Origin: Acanthopleura granulata
Taxonomy: Eukaryota; Mollusca; Polyplacophora; Chitonida; Chitonidae
Reading direction: 5' to 3'
DNA length: 64,000 nt
Assembly: GCA_016165875.1 (NCBI GenBank)
Contig: JABBOT010000014.1
Location: 9,285,489-9,349,488, forward strand
Shown here: in pieces, positions 11,171-22,261 of the stretch
How the letters are laid out: every line of letters starts with the position of its first letter
How positions within the stretch are numbered: position 1 is the stretch's first letter
The notes under the pieces: model-generated
What the model saw: only the letters and a program-made list of their open reading frames with translations
What the model was told of the DNA's origin: nothing
Database searches by the model: none
Made by a program: the position numbers and the translations under genes

Positions 11171-11682
11171 TATAGTACAGTAATTCACCCCAAAATTCAG
11201 CCAATAATCTACGTCTTTTAAGCGTGATTTAATGTCATCTCAAATATATTTAAATCATATGTTGATGTATTAATTTTAAGGAATTTAAAACCTTCATAGA
11301 CAACCAAACAAAAAAAAAATATTTCTCTATGCAGTAATCTAGCCAAAATTTGGTAAAAAAAAAAAATGAATGGTTGTATTGGTTGAATTTGAAGGTGAAA
11401 TACTGGGGGTATTTGGTTTTTCTTTTAGTGATGTGATAAAATGTAGAGGTTAGGGCAGATAAGAGTGGATAATAATAGGGTAAAAACTAATTACCAAAAA
11501 AATCATACAATTTATTTCAACAGTCTGAGAATCTCCAATGAGTGTAATTGAGTGAGCCAAGGCTATAATAAGATCATCGGATTACTATGCTAGGCAAATG
11601 ATAAACATGCAACCAACCATGAGCCTAAGAGAGATAAATGGCAACAGAGATTAGCATGATTGATTTTTTTTATATGTTACTC
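11171..11682. other. Inter-gene stretch inside Harbinger, AT-rich
   Basis: Between the SINE and the 3' end of the transposase gene. It holds A-runs near 11310 and 11358 and nothing recognisable. It should contain the 3' untranslated region of the minus-strand transposase gene. Confidence 0.4.
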
Positions 11683-13820
11683 TTAAGCATTTACTGAAAA
11701 GTGTCTGCAGAAAGCTTCTCGTACATTGTCAGCAGTAGTTGTGTCTCTGTCAGAAACACTTGTCTCTTGGGAAATTTCCTGGTCACCAGTGTTAGAAAGC
11801 CGCCACTCATCGTGAAACGTATCACGTTCAGATTCACAGAAATTATGTAATACACACCATGCGGAAATAACGATTGGGACAGATTGAACATTAAAATCCA
11901 TTCGTTTCAGCAGACGTCGCCATCTACCTTTCAGGCGCCCGAAGGCATTCTCTACTACCATGCGATTTCTACTTAAAGTATAGTTAAAGCGATATTGTGC
12001 AGGAGTGGTTCGCGCTGTTTCTGCATATGGCTTCATTAACCAGGTTAAAAGAGGGTATGCTGGGTCACCTAGTATGACGACTGGTACATCTGTGTCCTGG
12101 ATTTTTCGAACTTCATTCGGAAACAGTTTGCCAGATTGTCCACGACTATATATCTGAGAGTTTGCCAATACCCTATCATCGTGCACCTTCCCCGGCCATC
12201 CAATGCATGCGTCTCTGATTAAGTATTTACAATCAACCACGGCCTGTAATAAAACACTGTAGAAACCCTTCCGGTTATAATAATCTGTATGATTTTCTCT
12301 GGGTGCTATTATTGGAATGTGACAGCCATCAATCGCACCCGCACAGTTAGGAAACCCCCAAGTTGTTTCAAATTGGTGCATAATTTTAAGAAGTTCTTGA
12401 CCAACTGGCAAGTATATGTATTGCGAAAGAAAATTGTTATGTAATGCTGCACACACTTCTTTCACAATTTTACAAACCGAAGATCTAGATATACCAAATA
12501 AGTGTCCAATTGTTCGATATTCCCCATTTGTTGATAGAGTCCAAAGAGTAACGGCAACCCTCATTTCAACAGAAATGCATTTTCTGAGTTGAGTGTCGGA
12601 CTTTCCAATGTTTGGCCTTAGCATCTCGCACAGTTTGTTGAAACTTTCCTGTCTCATCCTGAAATACAAAAAGAACACGATATATATAACTGACATAGAA
12701 TTTAACTAGTACACATGAGCGTTCTGAAAAATGTAGTGAGATAATATGTACACGAATATTCGCTTAACAAGGAGATCTGTGGCTCAGAGAAGGGGGCATC
12801 CTGTTGCTTATGTCGCAGCTTTTACAATTATACTAGTTTTCCAGGTGTTGGTATAATGTTAAGATGTGAGGTGAGCTGGCAAGTCGTCTCGGTGAGGCAG
12901 CACCTGTATTACAATTAGACCAGTTTGCGAGGTGTTGGTATAATGTTAAGATGTGAGGTGAGCTGGCAAGTCGTCTCGGTGAGGCAGCACCTGTATTACA
13001 ATTAGACCAGTTTGCCTGGTGTTGGTATACTGTTGAGATGGGAGGTGAGCTGGCAAGTCGTCTCAGTGAGACAGCACCAGTTAAAATATGCGATGCAAAT
13101 CTGTCCTGATCAAGGATACACCGTGACCACTGATATATGCATGTAAATGAAATCCTCAAAGAGAGAAGGTTTTACCGGAGAACGCACCTGAAGTTTTCCA
13201 ACCAATCAGTTCTAGAAAATGTCTTATTTACAATATACTGCCACCAGTGGTTATTTCTTTCCTTGATCCACAACGATCTGAAATTGAAATGGAAAACCTT
13301 ACATCATAAATCCACATTTCGCAACGCAAACTTTTCCCAGTTTTCCATTCATAATCGAAATAAATACTTAAAATACAGATAACGGTGTAGACTTGTAGAA
13401 TAACACATAAGGTTGAAGGAGTATATATTCCGATACAGTGGATACTGTTAAAATTCTGATAGATACCCTAAGCAAATAAATGGAATGTAATTGGAAGATT
13501 TTTTATCTGTGAGGTATATGACCACGACAGTTGAGTAATACCACCTCACCTTCCAAAACTAAAAGACATTGATTCAGATTCTCGTAGTATAATTACCTCT
13601 CTCTCAGCAAAGACCCTTGCAGTGAAGCAATGAAAGTCATCACGAGGATTTTCTTCCGGAGCTGATACAACCGTAAACGGACTCTCCGACTATGGCTGTA
13701 GTAGTTAACAAACCACGGCATCAGACCACTTGTTTGCTTACGGATACACCGCCTTTCTCCCCTAAATAGTATCAGCAAGCACAGAAAACGAAGTGTGGAC
13801 GGCGCCATTTTGATAACCAT
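11683..13820 (-). CDS. PIF/Harbinger transposase (HARBI1-like), three exons
   Basis: Exons on the minus strand: 13597-13820, 13188-13277, 11683-12658. Junctions: donor GAGAG/GTAATTAT; acceptor TTTCAATTTCAG; donor CTTCAG/GTGCGTT; acceptor TTTTTGTATTTCAG. The lengths sum to 1,290 nt, a whole number of codons with no internal stop, giving about 429 residues (425 from the second ATG at 13808, which has better Kozak context). Exon 2 gives RNNHWWQYIVNKTFSRTDW and joins to NFRMRQESFNKLC, the usual N-terminal block. Exon 3 holds a helix-turn-helix region (IGHLFGISRSSVCKIV) and the catalytic triad: D in GAIDGCHI, D in VILGDPAYPL and E in VVENAFGRLKGRWRRL. Family role: cut-and-paste transposition at TWA sites. 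The gene looks intact, although its Myb partner is broken. Confidence 0.88.
12833..13083. repeat. 87-bp minisatellite, about 3 copies, in transposase intron
   Basis: A unit of exactly 87 bp (CACCTGTATTACAATTAGAC recurs at 12901 and 12988) repeated nearly three times. It contains GGTATAATGTTAAGATGTGA and GTCTCGGTGAGGCAGCAC. This resembles the middle of the SINE at 10905-11170 (CAGTATAATGTGAATGGG, GCAGTGAGGCAGT), so the array may have grown from a SINE core. It lies between transposase exons 2 and 3. Confidence 0.85.
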
Positions 13821-13907
13821 ATTCTACCTCCACTAACTGAAGAGTGCTACTCTAAACGGGCTCGGCCTGCTGACGACGGCTCAAATGTAAACGGTACTAT
13901 CCGCCAG

Positions 13908-13975
13908 GCTCGACCCGGGTCGAGCACGGCACACACGAAAGGGGCCAGGCCCAGCACCAAGTGTAAACGCGGCTT
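13908..13975 (-). repeat. Right Harbinger terminal inverted repeat with palindrome
   Basis: Right end of the transposon; the last 16 bp mirror the left end. The palindrome GCTCGACCCGGGTCGAGC at 13908-13925 lies 50 bp from the terminus, against 32 bp on the left, so the repeats are not equidistant. TTA follows at 13976-13978. Confidence 0.85.
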
Positions 13976-14990
13976 TTAACTGGGGTACCACCCACAATCT
14001 GGCGCCAGGACTGTTGTCCTGGATAGTTTATCTGTCTGAATGAATGCCGCGTTGAAACTATTCGGGTTGAAATTCTGTACATTTCCATTACTAGGACCAC
14101 TGTGCAAATTTGCATCACTTGGTACACCATGGGAACCACTGGCACAATCCTGCTGAAACAATGTCGGATATCCGTAACCATAATTATTGGAAGCCACATG
14201 ATTCGTGCCAGCACCCGTGCTGTTGACCTGAGCTTCACTTTTCTTCTGCTGGTTGGCTAACCATTTTCTGCAATCACGCTTCACGTGCCCGAATTTCTTG
14301 TAATAGAAACACTTCACATTATGCGATATGTCAGATTGGGAGATCTGGTTAACAGCAGCTTGACTTGTTCGCTGTTCAATCAGCTGTCTGGCCACCTCAA
14401 GAAATTCACGTGCCCGCGGCGGGGGATCTGTTTCCGGTTGTCGACAAACATCAACTTCTGGATTCTGATTATTAGCCACGACCTTGCGAACACACGATTT
14501 TGGAGTTGGCCCATCCTCAGACTCTTCTAAGGCAACCTAAGGCAAACTGAAGGAATATCAGCTGGTTGTTAGCTCGAGCGCGTCTCGCTCCAGAGCAGAG
14601 CGTGGGAGTATTCTGTCACAATCTCAGAAGAAATCTGCATGCGGTTGTAAAATCCCCTAAGCTGTTGTGCTCGGCTGGCGTGAATACCAAATAGGTCACG
14701 CAGATCTTCGAACAGTTCATTGGCGGTTTTAGGAGACTGATGACGCATTTCATCCTCCCCAACGCTAGACAGGAAATCCCTTATAAAAATAACACTGCTG
14801 CCTCGCCCCATTCGCTCTCTCGATCCACGCATCGAGGTCATCTTTGCCGCAGTACACTGGTAATTTAACGGGTGGAGGTTTTACAACTCGAGTTGGTTGT
14901 CTGTTCACAGTACCCAGTTCTGTACGAAGCCTGGCAATCTCATCCTTAAGGTGAGCAATATCTGCCTCCTCCATTGCCAGACAGTACACT
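13976..14990 (-). pseudogene. Gypsy-type relic A: gag
   Basis: Gag of the retroelement whose protease lies at 7384-8130. The start is probably the Met of MEEADIAHLKDEIARLR near 14974 (coiled-coil N-terminus), about 45 nt from the primer-binding site. A frameshift near 14830 leads to the capsid part (VGEDEMRHQSPKTANELFED, LFGIHASRAQQLRGFYNRMQ). More lesions precede the nucleocapsid frame 13976-14479, which has CFYYKKFGHVKRDC: a CCHC knuckle in which the second Cys is Tyr. The frame stops exactly at the Harbinger junction, at a TAA made of the TSD bases. Confidence 0.75.
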
Positions 14991-15020
14991 CACTGATTGA
15001 TACTGTTGTCGTTCTGTCTC

Positions 15021-15039
15021 TATCCCACTTCTGACACCA
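15021..15039 (-). other. Primer-binding site of Gypsy relic A
   Basis: Read on the minus strand: TGGTGTCAGAAGTGGGATA. It lies 2 nt after a possible LTR end TTACA and before gag. It resembles the 3' end complement of tRNA-Leu as recalled for several Gypsy-type elements; the tRNA assignment is from memory. Confidence 0.6.
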
Positions 15040-15041
15040 GT

Positions 15042-16524
15042 TGTAATAAGGGCGAGTTGGGCCCGACGGATGGAGACGACACGAAGTGCACTTCCGTTTG
15101 AATACTTTATTGAAGATCACCGTCAAACATGTCTGGTGTGGTGTGGCTATCCAGTAAGGGGAGAAAACCCCAGTAACGACAATCAGAAAACTATACGACT
15201 ATGATCATTATTGTAAACACAATAACCCTACCAACGGTAATCACTGTACATATCCAAGTACTACAATCAATTATCTTTTGCACATATGCAATTAACATCA
15301 TGAGGTTCAGAGGTGAGTATGTATCACAATATATCCTGACAACTACATGGTAGGTACTTTGGCCATGGATATACACAGCAGCGCATAATATCAAATATAT
15401 GCTACTTAAATGCAATATAAAAGACATTGCAATGAAACTTTACGTTCATTCGAACTCCGAAATGTCCATCAAGCTGGAAACCAATTCGTTAAACACATAA
15501 AGGTTGATGACGGTAGTGTTTAAACGTAAGCATCACGACTAGTTGGCATTCTTGAAATGTAATACTGCAACAACAACTTTTCGAACTGTAACGACAAATA
15601 CTAATTTTGCGAGACAAAACAATATGCATAAACCTCCTTAATGTAGCACATTGCCACCGTATAATGTGACTATAATAGTCATTTCCCATGATTACAAATG
15701 CTCACAAAATTACCTCACGGTGCCTGAGGGTCACAACGGTGTTCATCCTGTTATACATGTAGCAGGACAAAGGCCACCTACAAAGAGTAGATCAAATGAC
15801 ATATTATGGCGCTAAACATCAGTATACCAACGCATTATTACAAGAATGTAGTCTTAAAACGGGTTAACATAAAAGTCCAAGCTTCCCGTTACACATAGTA
15901 ACGTTAAATCTGTAAAGAGTTTGCTTACAGTTGATCGCTTACACAATCAACTAGAATGTCACGAATGGATCTATCAACCTTTCCAGTTAACATACTAACA
16001 TTTGCTGTTGATCCTACACACCGGATAGCACAACGTAAAAGCTGCGTTTTGCATGATCGTGTGTTCATATTTCGTGGCCTAGCCATGTGCTGAGACTTTA
16101 TCTCACAATATTTATAAAGATACTTCGTTAACTCATTCAGAAATCTATGTGCATGTTTCCACCATTGTAAAGGTGGTTACCTTATACCACATTGGTTGCA
16201 AATATTACATCGGTTTAATGTGCAAAAATGGGATTAGACTTACCACTCGGCGTGGACGCTAACCAAAAGTGTTTGGCGACACAACTTCCGCTATAGAAAA
16301 GGGGAATAACCTCTAGATGCACATAAGCATTGCATAATGTGCAGTAGCTCCAGACGCTCTGTCACACTATGAAAACATAGTCTGTCTGGTCATCATGACA
16401 CATGAATAGGGCCTCATCGATATGTGACCGCGGCCCTACCAGTTGTTTGCGGGTATGTTTTCTGTGCCTCCGTGAGCCTGGACTCCAGAGATGATACCAT
16501 ATACCCTCCTCCAGGAGATAATCT
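15042..16524 (-). mobile_element. Probable 5' LTR of Gypsy relic A and unassigned sequence
   Basis: The minus-strand LTR would end at 15042 (TTACA, next to the primer-binding site). A poly(A) signal AATAAA is at 15106-15111 on the same strand. No second LTR was found below 7384, so the LTR start cannot be placed; it may lie anywhere up to about 16380. The rest, to the Gypsy-B relic at 16525, shows no coding motif. Confidence 0.45.
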
Positions 16525-18370
16525 CTAGATTCGGAAATAAGCTCCCTTGCCTGTCGATGTTGCTGATAGCGTACCTTTCTCCAGATACTTCACCATGGCT
16601 GACGTGAAAATGTCCTTGCCTTGGGCTGCCCGAATAGACATCTTTCGAAAGCCAACGATATTAGCAGATTGTTGCTCTAGGGCAGCAATACACGATCGAC
16701 GAGACAGGCCATCAGCATTATCATGCTTAGCACCTGACCTGTGCTCTATCTTGAGATTATATTCCTGAAGTTCAAGTGACCACTTGGCGAGTTTTCCAAC
16801 CTGATTTTCCCGGCTCATCAGCCATCTGAGTGGGTTGTAATCCGTCACAACGGTAAATGGGCGTCTGTAAAGATAATGACGGAATTTCCTTATACTCCAA
16901 ACGATAGCAAGTGCTTCGTTCTCGCATAGTCGCATAGTTTCGTTCGGCTTTCTTCATCTGATGGCTTGCATAGGCAATTGTCCGCTCTACTTCACCATCA
17001 AGCTGCGCCAACACAACGCCCAATCCATGGTTGCTAGCGTCTGTGTAGAGCGCAAATAGCAGCGAGAAATTTGGATAGTGAAGAATCAGTGTAGAGCAAA
17101 GGGCGTCCCTCAGCCTGTTGACGATGTTTTCGCAATCCTGAAAAGATGAAAACTTCACATCTTTCTTCAGGAGGTTTTGCGAAGGTGATGCTATGGCGGC
17201 AAAGTTACAAATATACTTCCGATAATAAGACACAATCCCCAAGCAGCTGCGGAGTTCGCTCACGTCAGTTGGGTAAGGGATGTCCTTAATTGTGTTCACT
17301 TTTTCCGGATCAGCACCCAAAAACTTCACAGTTGGCTGACAGAATACACATTTCTTCAACTTTATCTTCAGGTTAGCATGACGGATACGCTGAACAGTTC
17401 ACGAAGTCTCACGACGTGGTCTTCAAAGGTAGCTGAGAATATGATTATATCGTCTATGTACACAAGACAAGTTTTCCAGTTCAATCCGACCAAGAGTAAG
17501 TCCATTAGACGTTGGAAGGTGCTTGGCGCATTTAGTAGTCCAAAGGCCATAATATTGAATTCATAATGACCATAAAATGTTGAGAACGCCGTTTTCTACC
17601 TGTCCCTTTCAGCCACATCCACATGCCAATATCCCGAGAGTAAGTCTAAGGTGGTGAAGTACTTAGCTCCTTCGAAAGCCTGGGTCATGTCGTCCACTAA
17701 CGGAATTGCGTACACAGATTTCTTAGTGACTGAGTTTAAAGCCCGATAATCGACACAAAAACATGACTTGTCTGGCTTTTGAACCAACAAAACAGGCGCT
17801 GACCAGGGACTGGTAGATGGTGAGATAATGCCCTTGTCCAGCATCTTGCCTATTTCCTTTTCAACCATATCTCTCTGGCTTGCTGGGACCCCGTATTGGA
17901 CCATGTCCTTGTGTGTCTATCTCATGTTGTGTCAGATTAATTCTACCCAGCCCTGCATCCTTATGCACGAGAGTGTCACTGTATTCATTTAATAGGTTCT
18001 GCAACACAGCTTTCTCTTTTGCATCCAGATCAGATCCTGAGAGGTCTACTTCATCGCCTATTTGCACCTTTTTTCCTGAAGACTGAAGGTTGGCTGCTGC
18101 TGCACCACTGCTTGGACTTTGTACCTGAAACACCCCCACTCTGGTAGATTTTCCCACTCGAACAGGTTCAGAAGAGGGCTTGGCAATTCTGATGGGAACA
18201 CACGATTGTTCACTTATAGCCAGCACATGGTCGGGGTAAAGACTAAACCGTGAAACAAGCTCTGCACATGACTCTACAACACCAACCAGTCCCACATGAT
18301 TGTTCGGTCTGAGAATCTTTATTAATGTCAGCACTACAGTCAGTCTTTGTACCATGTGTTTTATTTCCAT
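16525..18370 (-). pseudogene. Gypsy-type relic B: reverse transcriptase and RNase H
   Basis: A second Gypsy-type element. Minus-strand frames in order: a linker ending in VLQNLLNEYSDTLVH (17861-18370); reverse transcriptase N-part with GIISPSTSPWSAPVLLVQK and LDLLSGYWHV (17596-17904); MAFGLLNAPSTFQRLMD and the catalytic YIDDIIIFS (17368-17550); thumb and start of RNase H with LGIVSYYRKYI and YTDASNHGLGVVLAQ (16772-17359); the end of RNase H with YNPLRWLMS and GAKHDNADGLSRR (16525-16935). Each step is a frame change. No integrase follows and no D-T-G protease was found between gag and RT, so it is an internally deleted, truncated copy. Confidence 0.85.
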
Positions 18371-18403
18371 GCGGCGTGAATTTCACTCATGGGAACATCT
18401 CGA

Positions 18404-19341
18404 TCAGGTGGTCATAACAGGATTTGTGTTTCTTAAATTCTTCTTGTCCCAGCACGAATTTTCAACATGTCCAACAGGGCGGCAAAAATTACACACTGGT
18501 TCTCCATCTTTTGTTCTTAGATTTCGGAATATGGTTCTTGTTTGATATGTCTGGTTTTTACGCCCTCTTCCTCGAAAAGCCTGGTAGTTCTGGTTTCCAT
18601 TTTCGGTGTCACTCTTTGTACGAGGGTTTCCCAACTGTGAGTTCATTGTTGCCATTTGTTCAACTAATAATTCTACTTTCTTTTCCAAATCACTCCATGA
18701 ACGAGAACTTAGAGCGGCCAGGCCCACTTGCGTTGACTCCTTCATTTCAGGGACAGAATAAGCATGGTCAGCGTTCATATGAAGGCCTGTCGCACTGTTA
18801 CCCAGGTAATATCCCCCCCCCCCTTTTGGCTATGCGCAAGGCGTGATCAAAACAGCTGGGGCCCGATATCATCACCAGACATTTAATTTCTGGACGAAGA
18901 CCTTGAATAAAGTGCTCCATAGTCAATAAACTCTCTTGGTAAGTCGGAATGTGCTCGACGTGACAATGTCAGTATTGCATGGCTGTAATCATCAACACAC
19001 TCACCTGATAACTGCTCTCTTTGAAACAAATCCGAGTAATATGCCCTTTGCAGCTCTTTTGGGCGAAATTTTTCGGTCAGCAACTGACAGACCGTGCTAT
19101 AATTCTGTTTGTCCTCATCATCGATATCTTCATAATAGTCTGCTGCCCTGTTCCTCAGGTAAGCGAGCATTAACTCTGCTTTTCTGTGGAAGTCCCATCT
19201 ATTTGCCTTGGCCACCCTTTCAAATTCCTTTAGCCAGGACTCAATATTTTCAGCCGACTCCACGTGAAATTTAGATGGATGTACTATGGGCCTATCCGGT
19301 CTGACTGAGGCTTCTTCTGGACGTGCTGGAGGGAGAGACAA
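18404..19341 (-). pseudogene. Gypsy-type relic B: gag
   Basis: Upstream part of relic B. The capsid-like frame (18883-19341) begins MSLPPARPEEAS and has ESWLKEFERVAKANRWD and AYLRNRAADYYED. A frameshift near 18920 leads to HFIQGLRPEIK, and another near an 11-base C run (18813-18823) leads to the nucleocapsid frame 18404-18778, with the complete knuckle CNFCRPVGHVENSC (C-x2-C-x4-H-x4-C). The shift at the homopolymer could be a sequencing error, but other lesions are certain. Confidence 0.8.
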
Positions 19342-20024
19342 ATCGGTATCTTGGTCACCCCCACAATCTTCTCATCTTCCGCTTCTGTCTGGGCATGGTG
19401 CTTAACACTAATTATATCACCACTTCACAGTTTTCTCGCTAATTGCATGTATCCATGTAAACACAGACAAAGGTCAACTTACCATCATTCAGATATATGG
19501 TATTGCATGGATGATTGTTCAGTGCACGTGGAATGCTATCATCAACCCTTACAGATGGTAGATTTCAGATCTATTCAACGGCTGGGCTCCGGCGGTTTCG
19601 ATTTATGTTGAACACGAAAACTGGACCCTTTATCACCATGTGCCGTAGTGTTTTTTCAAAGTTCGGAAAGTTTTCGATGTGCACAGATTCCAGTAGGTTT
19701 GTCCGATGTCGCTTCAATCTTTATCTCACCTCTGACACGACTTGTTAAGGCTGTGCAACTTGAAATAAGTCGAACAATGCCGTTTGTTCTCTTGCAATAC
19801 TCTGTATTTCACCATCTCGTCTTTTCTGGCGGCTCTCTCCTCTTACCTGCCCACCTAGGGTCTAGACGTGGCCACTCGCCGTCACAGGTCGACACACGTT
19901 GATATCTGGTTGCACTTCACCGTTGGTGCACTGCGCAGATCTCAGCACAGGGTCAGCAAAGTACGACTGTTAGAACATGAAGGCTGGCTTGTTGCTTTCT
20001 GTGAACTTTACGTCGAAGGCCACA
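19342..20024. other. No gene recognised; probable 5' region of Gypsy relic B
   Basis: Upstream of relic B gag. No primer-binding site or LTR boundary could be assigned. Overlapping + strand open frames of 60-86 codons lack family features. Confidence 0.3.
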
Positions 20025-21515
20025 GAGGTGGCAACTTCACCATGCGAGTTTAGTACATGCAATCCATTACTTTCCACAAACCGTGAAACAATGGGAAGAA
20101 TGATTAGGACATAGAGCACAAATTAACTGGTGAAGAAATGCCAAGAGGCAATGAGAACTGAACAGTTTACACACAAAAGTGTAGCAACAGATAAAATGAG
20201 GACACCTGGTAAATAAAAATGAAATAAGGACACTCCTGTGTTCTTTCAATCACCCCATAAGCCGTTTCCATCCATGTGAAAATGGACATCTCATGTTATG
20301 TTCTGTTACAAATTTAAACTTATCATGGAATGTGTACACTTAACGAGGACAACGTTTAAGACTTCCCAACATGCACTGCTAAACGAGGACAGTCCGAAGA
20401 ATGCAGGCCCTACATGTATGAGTATACTACCACCATTCCTTCACATGTCACATGCATACGTGTATACGCTTTATCCATGCATAAAAGGTGAGAACAGTCA
20501 AAATAATTGAACACAAATGGTACACAATTATTTTTTCGGAGCAGACACAAAGCAAGTACGTGAACTCAACTGCATCAAATATCAAATCAAAGATTAAATA
20601 TTCCATTATCAATTGAGAATGACTTATAAGAAGTTTCCAAAAAAAGAAAACCGGGACCCAGTAGTGTCCAGTGTAAATGGATTAACAAAATATCTGCAGT
20701 TCCCAAAATCTCTAGTGCCAAAGCCTTTATGAACTAAAAAGGTGCGCAATTATTTTGTATTTAATAGTACAGGTAGGTCACTTTCAGTGGAGACAGGACA
20801 CGGGAAAGCGGACCTGGGAGACCTTCAAGTAAACGTTAAGAGCATTGCACTAACAGACAAACGAGTCTTCAGAAACTTTACACAAACCTTCAACACTGTA
20901 CAAAGCGTTGTACCGAAATAGTAACCAGAGGAGGTGACAGTCAATACAACCAAATCAATCACATGATGGAATATGTATAATTCAGTCCATTTGAGACAGC
21001 TTGCAAACAATGTGAGGACACCTGATGTGTGACAATCAAATAAGGACACACTAGGATTAGGCTGGGATACATAAGCACAGCCATCCGTATCAATCAAGGA
21101 CATCATCAAATATATTACAGACATTTTATCTAACATCTGTATGTGTAAGACTGAGGAAACTGAACTGAACAGTTCACTGGTATATTTGAAAAGTGTAAGT
21201 TAAGGTATATATTTATTTTGAATAAAAATACATAACTTGAGAAAAAGACTGTCAAATGACCAATGAACAGTTATGTTTCAAACTGAACTTAAGACCATCG
21301 CAATCAGAATTACAAAAAGGTATATTTACTAGAATGTGGAGCATTCAGAATAATACTTTAGCAAGCATTTAACAGTCAAATGCAAATATAGTACACTGGT
21401 TTTCTTAACAAATGTTAAATATCTTTGCATCATACCAGTTGATGGACAATAATAAAATCATGCACTCCTAACTGTGGCTAAGAATTATATGTCAGTGGTT
21501 TAATTGCTCTATAGT
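20025..21515. repeat. 1.48-kb dispersed repeat, copy 2
   Basis: Same orientation as 677-2157 and colinear over its whole length. Several AGGACA hexamers are kept (for example in ATGAGGACACC, AACGAGGACA, ATAAGGACAC). None of the SET-gene exon sequence flanking copy 1 is present here, so the shared part is confined to the intronic segment. Confidence 0.75.
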
Positions 21516-22261
21516 ATTGTCGTGCCCGACCCCTGGAATAATTGTTATCTCGGGAAATTCTCTAATAAATTTCCAAACATATGATCACAGAGGAAGAACT
21601 AACATTAGTAGGTAGTCTAATAACCTATAGGGTTCCTGGGTGCTATAATAAAATGCGACAGTAATAATCTAAAGAAAAAAACAGACTCATGGAAAACAGA
21701 GATTATGAATACAGTTATACATGAACATTTTATTAACCAAAACTTAACAAGAAAAATTATACGCGAGTCAGATGAGTGAATAGTAAAGAAAAGGTAAATA
21801 ATCCAGGACAACAGCTATCATCTACCAGGCTCCGGGTAGGTCAAAATGGGCAGATAACTTCTATTATCCTTCAGCTCTCCTTATAGTGAAGAGGAGGTAA
21901 GGCAAAGTAAACCAGATAGTGAAACCAATATCACCATAATTGGTGGTATGTTCAGTCTAGGTTTGATAATATGCACCTCCAAATATAGCCGTTGACAAGG
22001 TCGATATATAAAGTAGGTCGGTTTAGTAGAACGAGCTTGACGGCATGAATTATCTAGACAGAAACAGATTAGAAAGAAAATGTTAAATGTTAAGTCAGTA
22101 AGACAATTAATACGCCTGTATAGTATCATCTCGTCCTCAGTAATATGCGGTCTCGATATCAACGTCTGGAAGTCTAGGTGACAACGAAATAAGTTTGTCA
22201 ACAGCCAGATTCGCTCTCAGAGGACGGCCTGTAAATAGCTACACCCGTAGGGAGTTCCCAA
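21516..22261. other. No gene recognised upstream of BEL relic
   Basis: AT-rich. Short frames only (for example 21881-22201 minus) without motifs. The 5' breakpoint of the BEL relic is presumably near 22260. Confidence 0.3.

Larger units (their letters stand above)
8131..13975. mobile_element. Complete PIF/Harbinger DNA transposon (5.8 kb)
   Basis: Imperfect terminal inverted repeats start with TAGCCCCGTTTACACT on the left and, reverse-complemented, AAGCCGCGTTTACACT on the right. The flanks are CTA (8128-8130) and TTA (13976-13978), a 3-bp target duplication with one mismatch, as expected for this superfamily. Inside are two convergent genes typical of PIF/Harbinger: a Myb/SANT-like gene on + (8890-10605) and a DDE transposase on - (11683-13820). 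Between 8181 and 8889 are further GC-rich blocks related to the TIR (CTCGGCCCGGATCGAGCACG) and probably the Myb-gene promoter. It interrupts Gypsy relic A and carries its own later insertions (MITE-like element, SINE, minisatellite). Confidence 0.9.

Noticed and set aside
12833..13159. 108-codon frame with repeated ASSPHILTLYQHL motif as a repeat protein
   Set aside because: The repeat is the 87-bp minisatellite, which is divisible by three by chance, and it lies inside an intron of the transposase.
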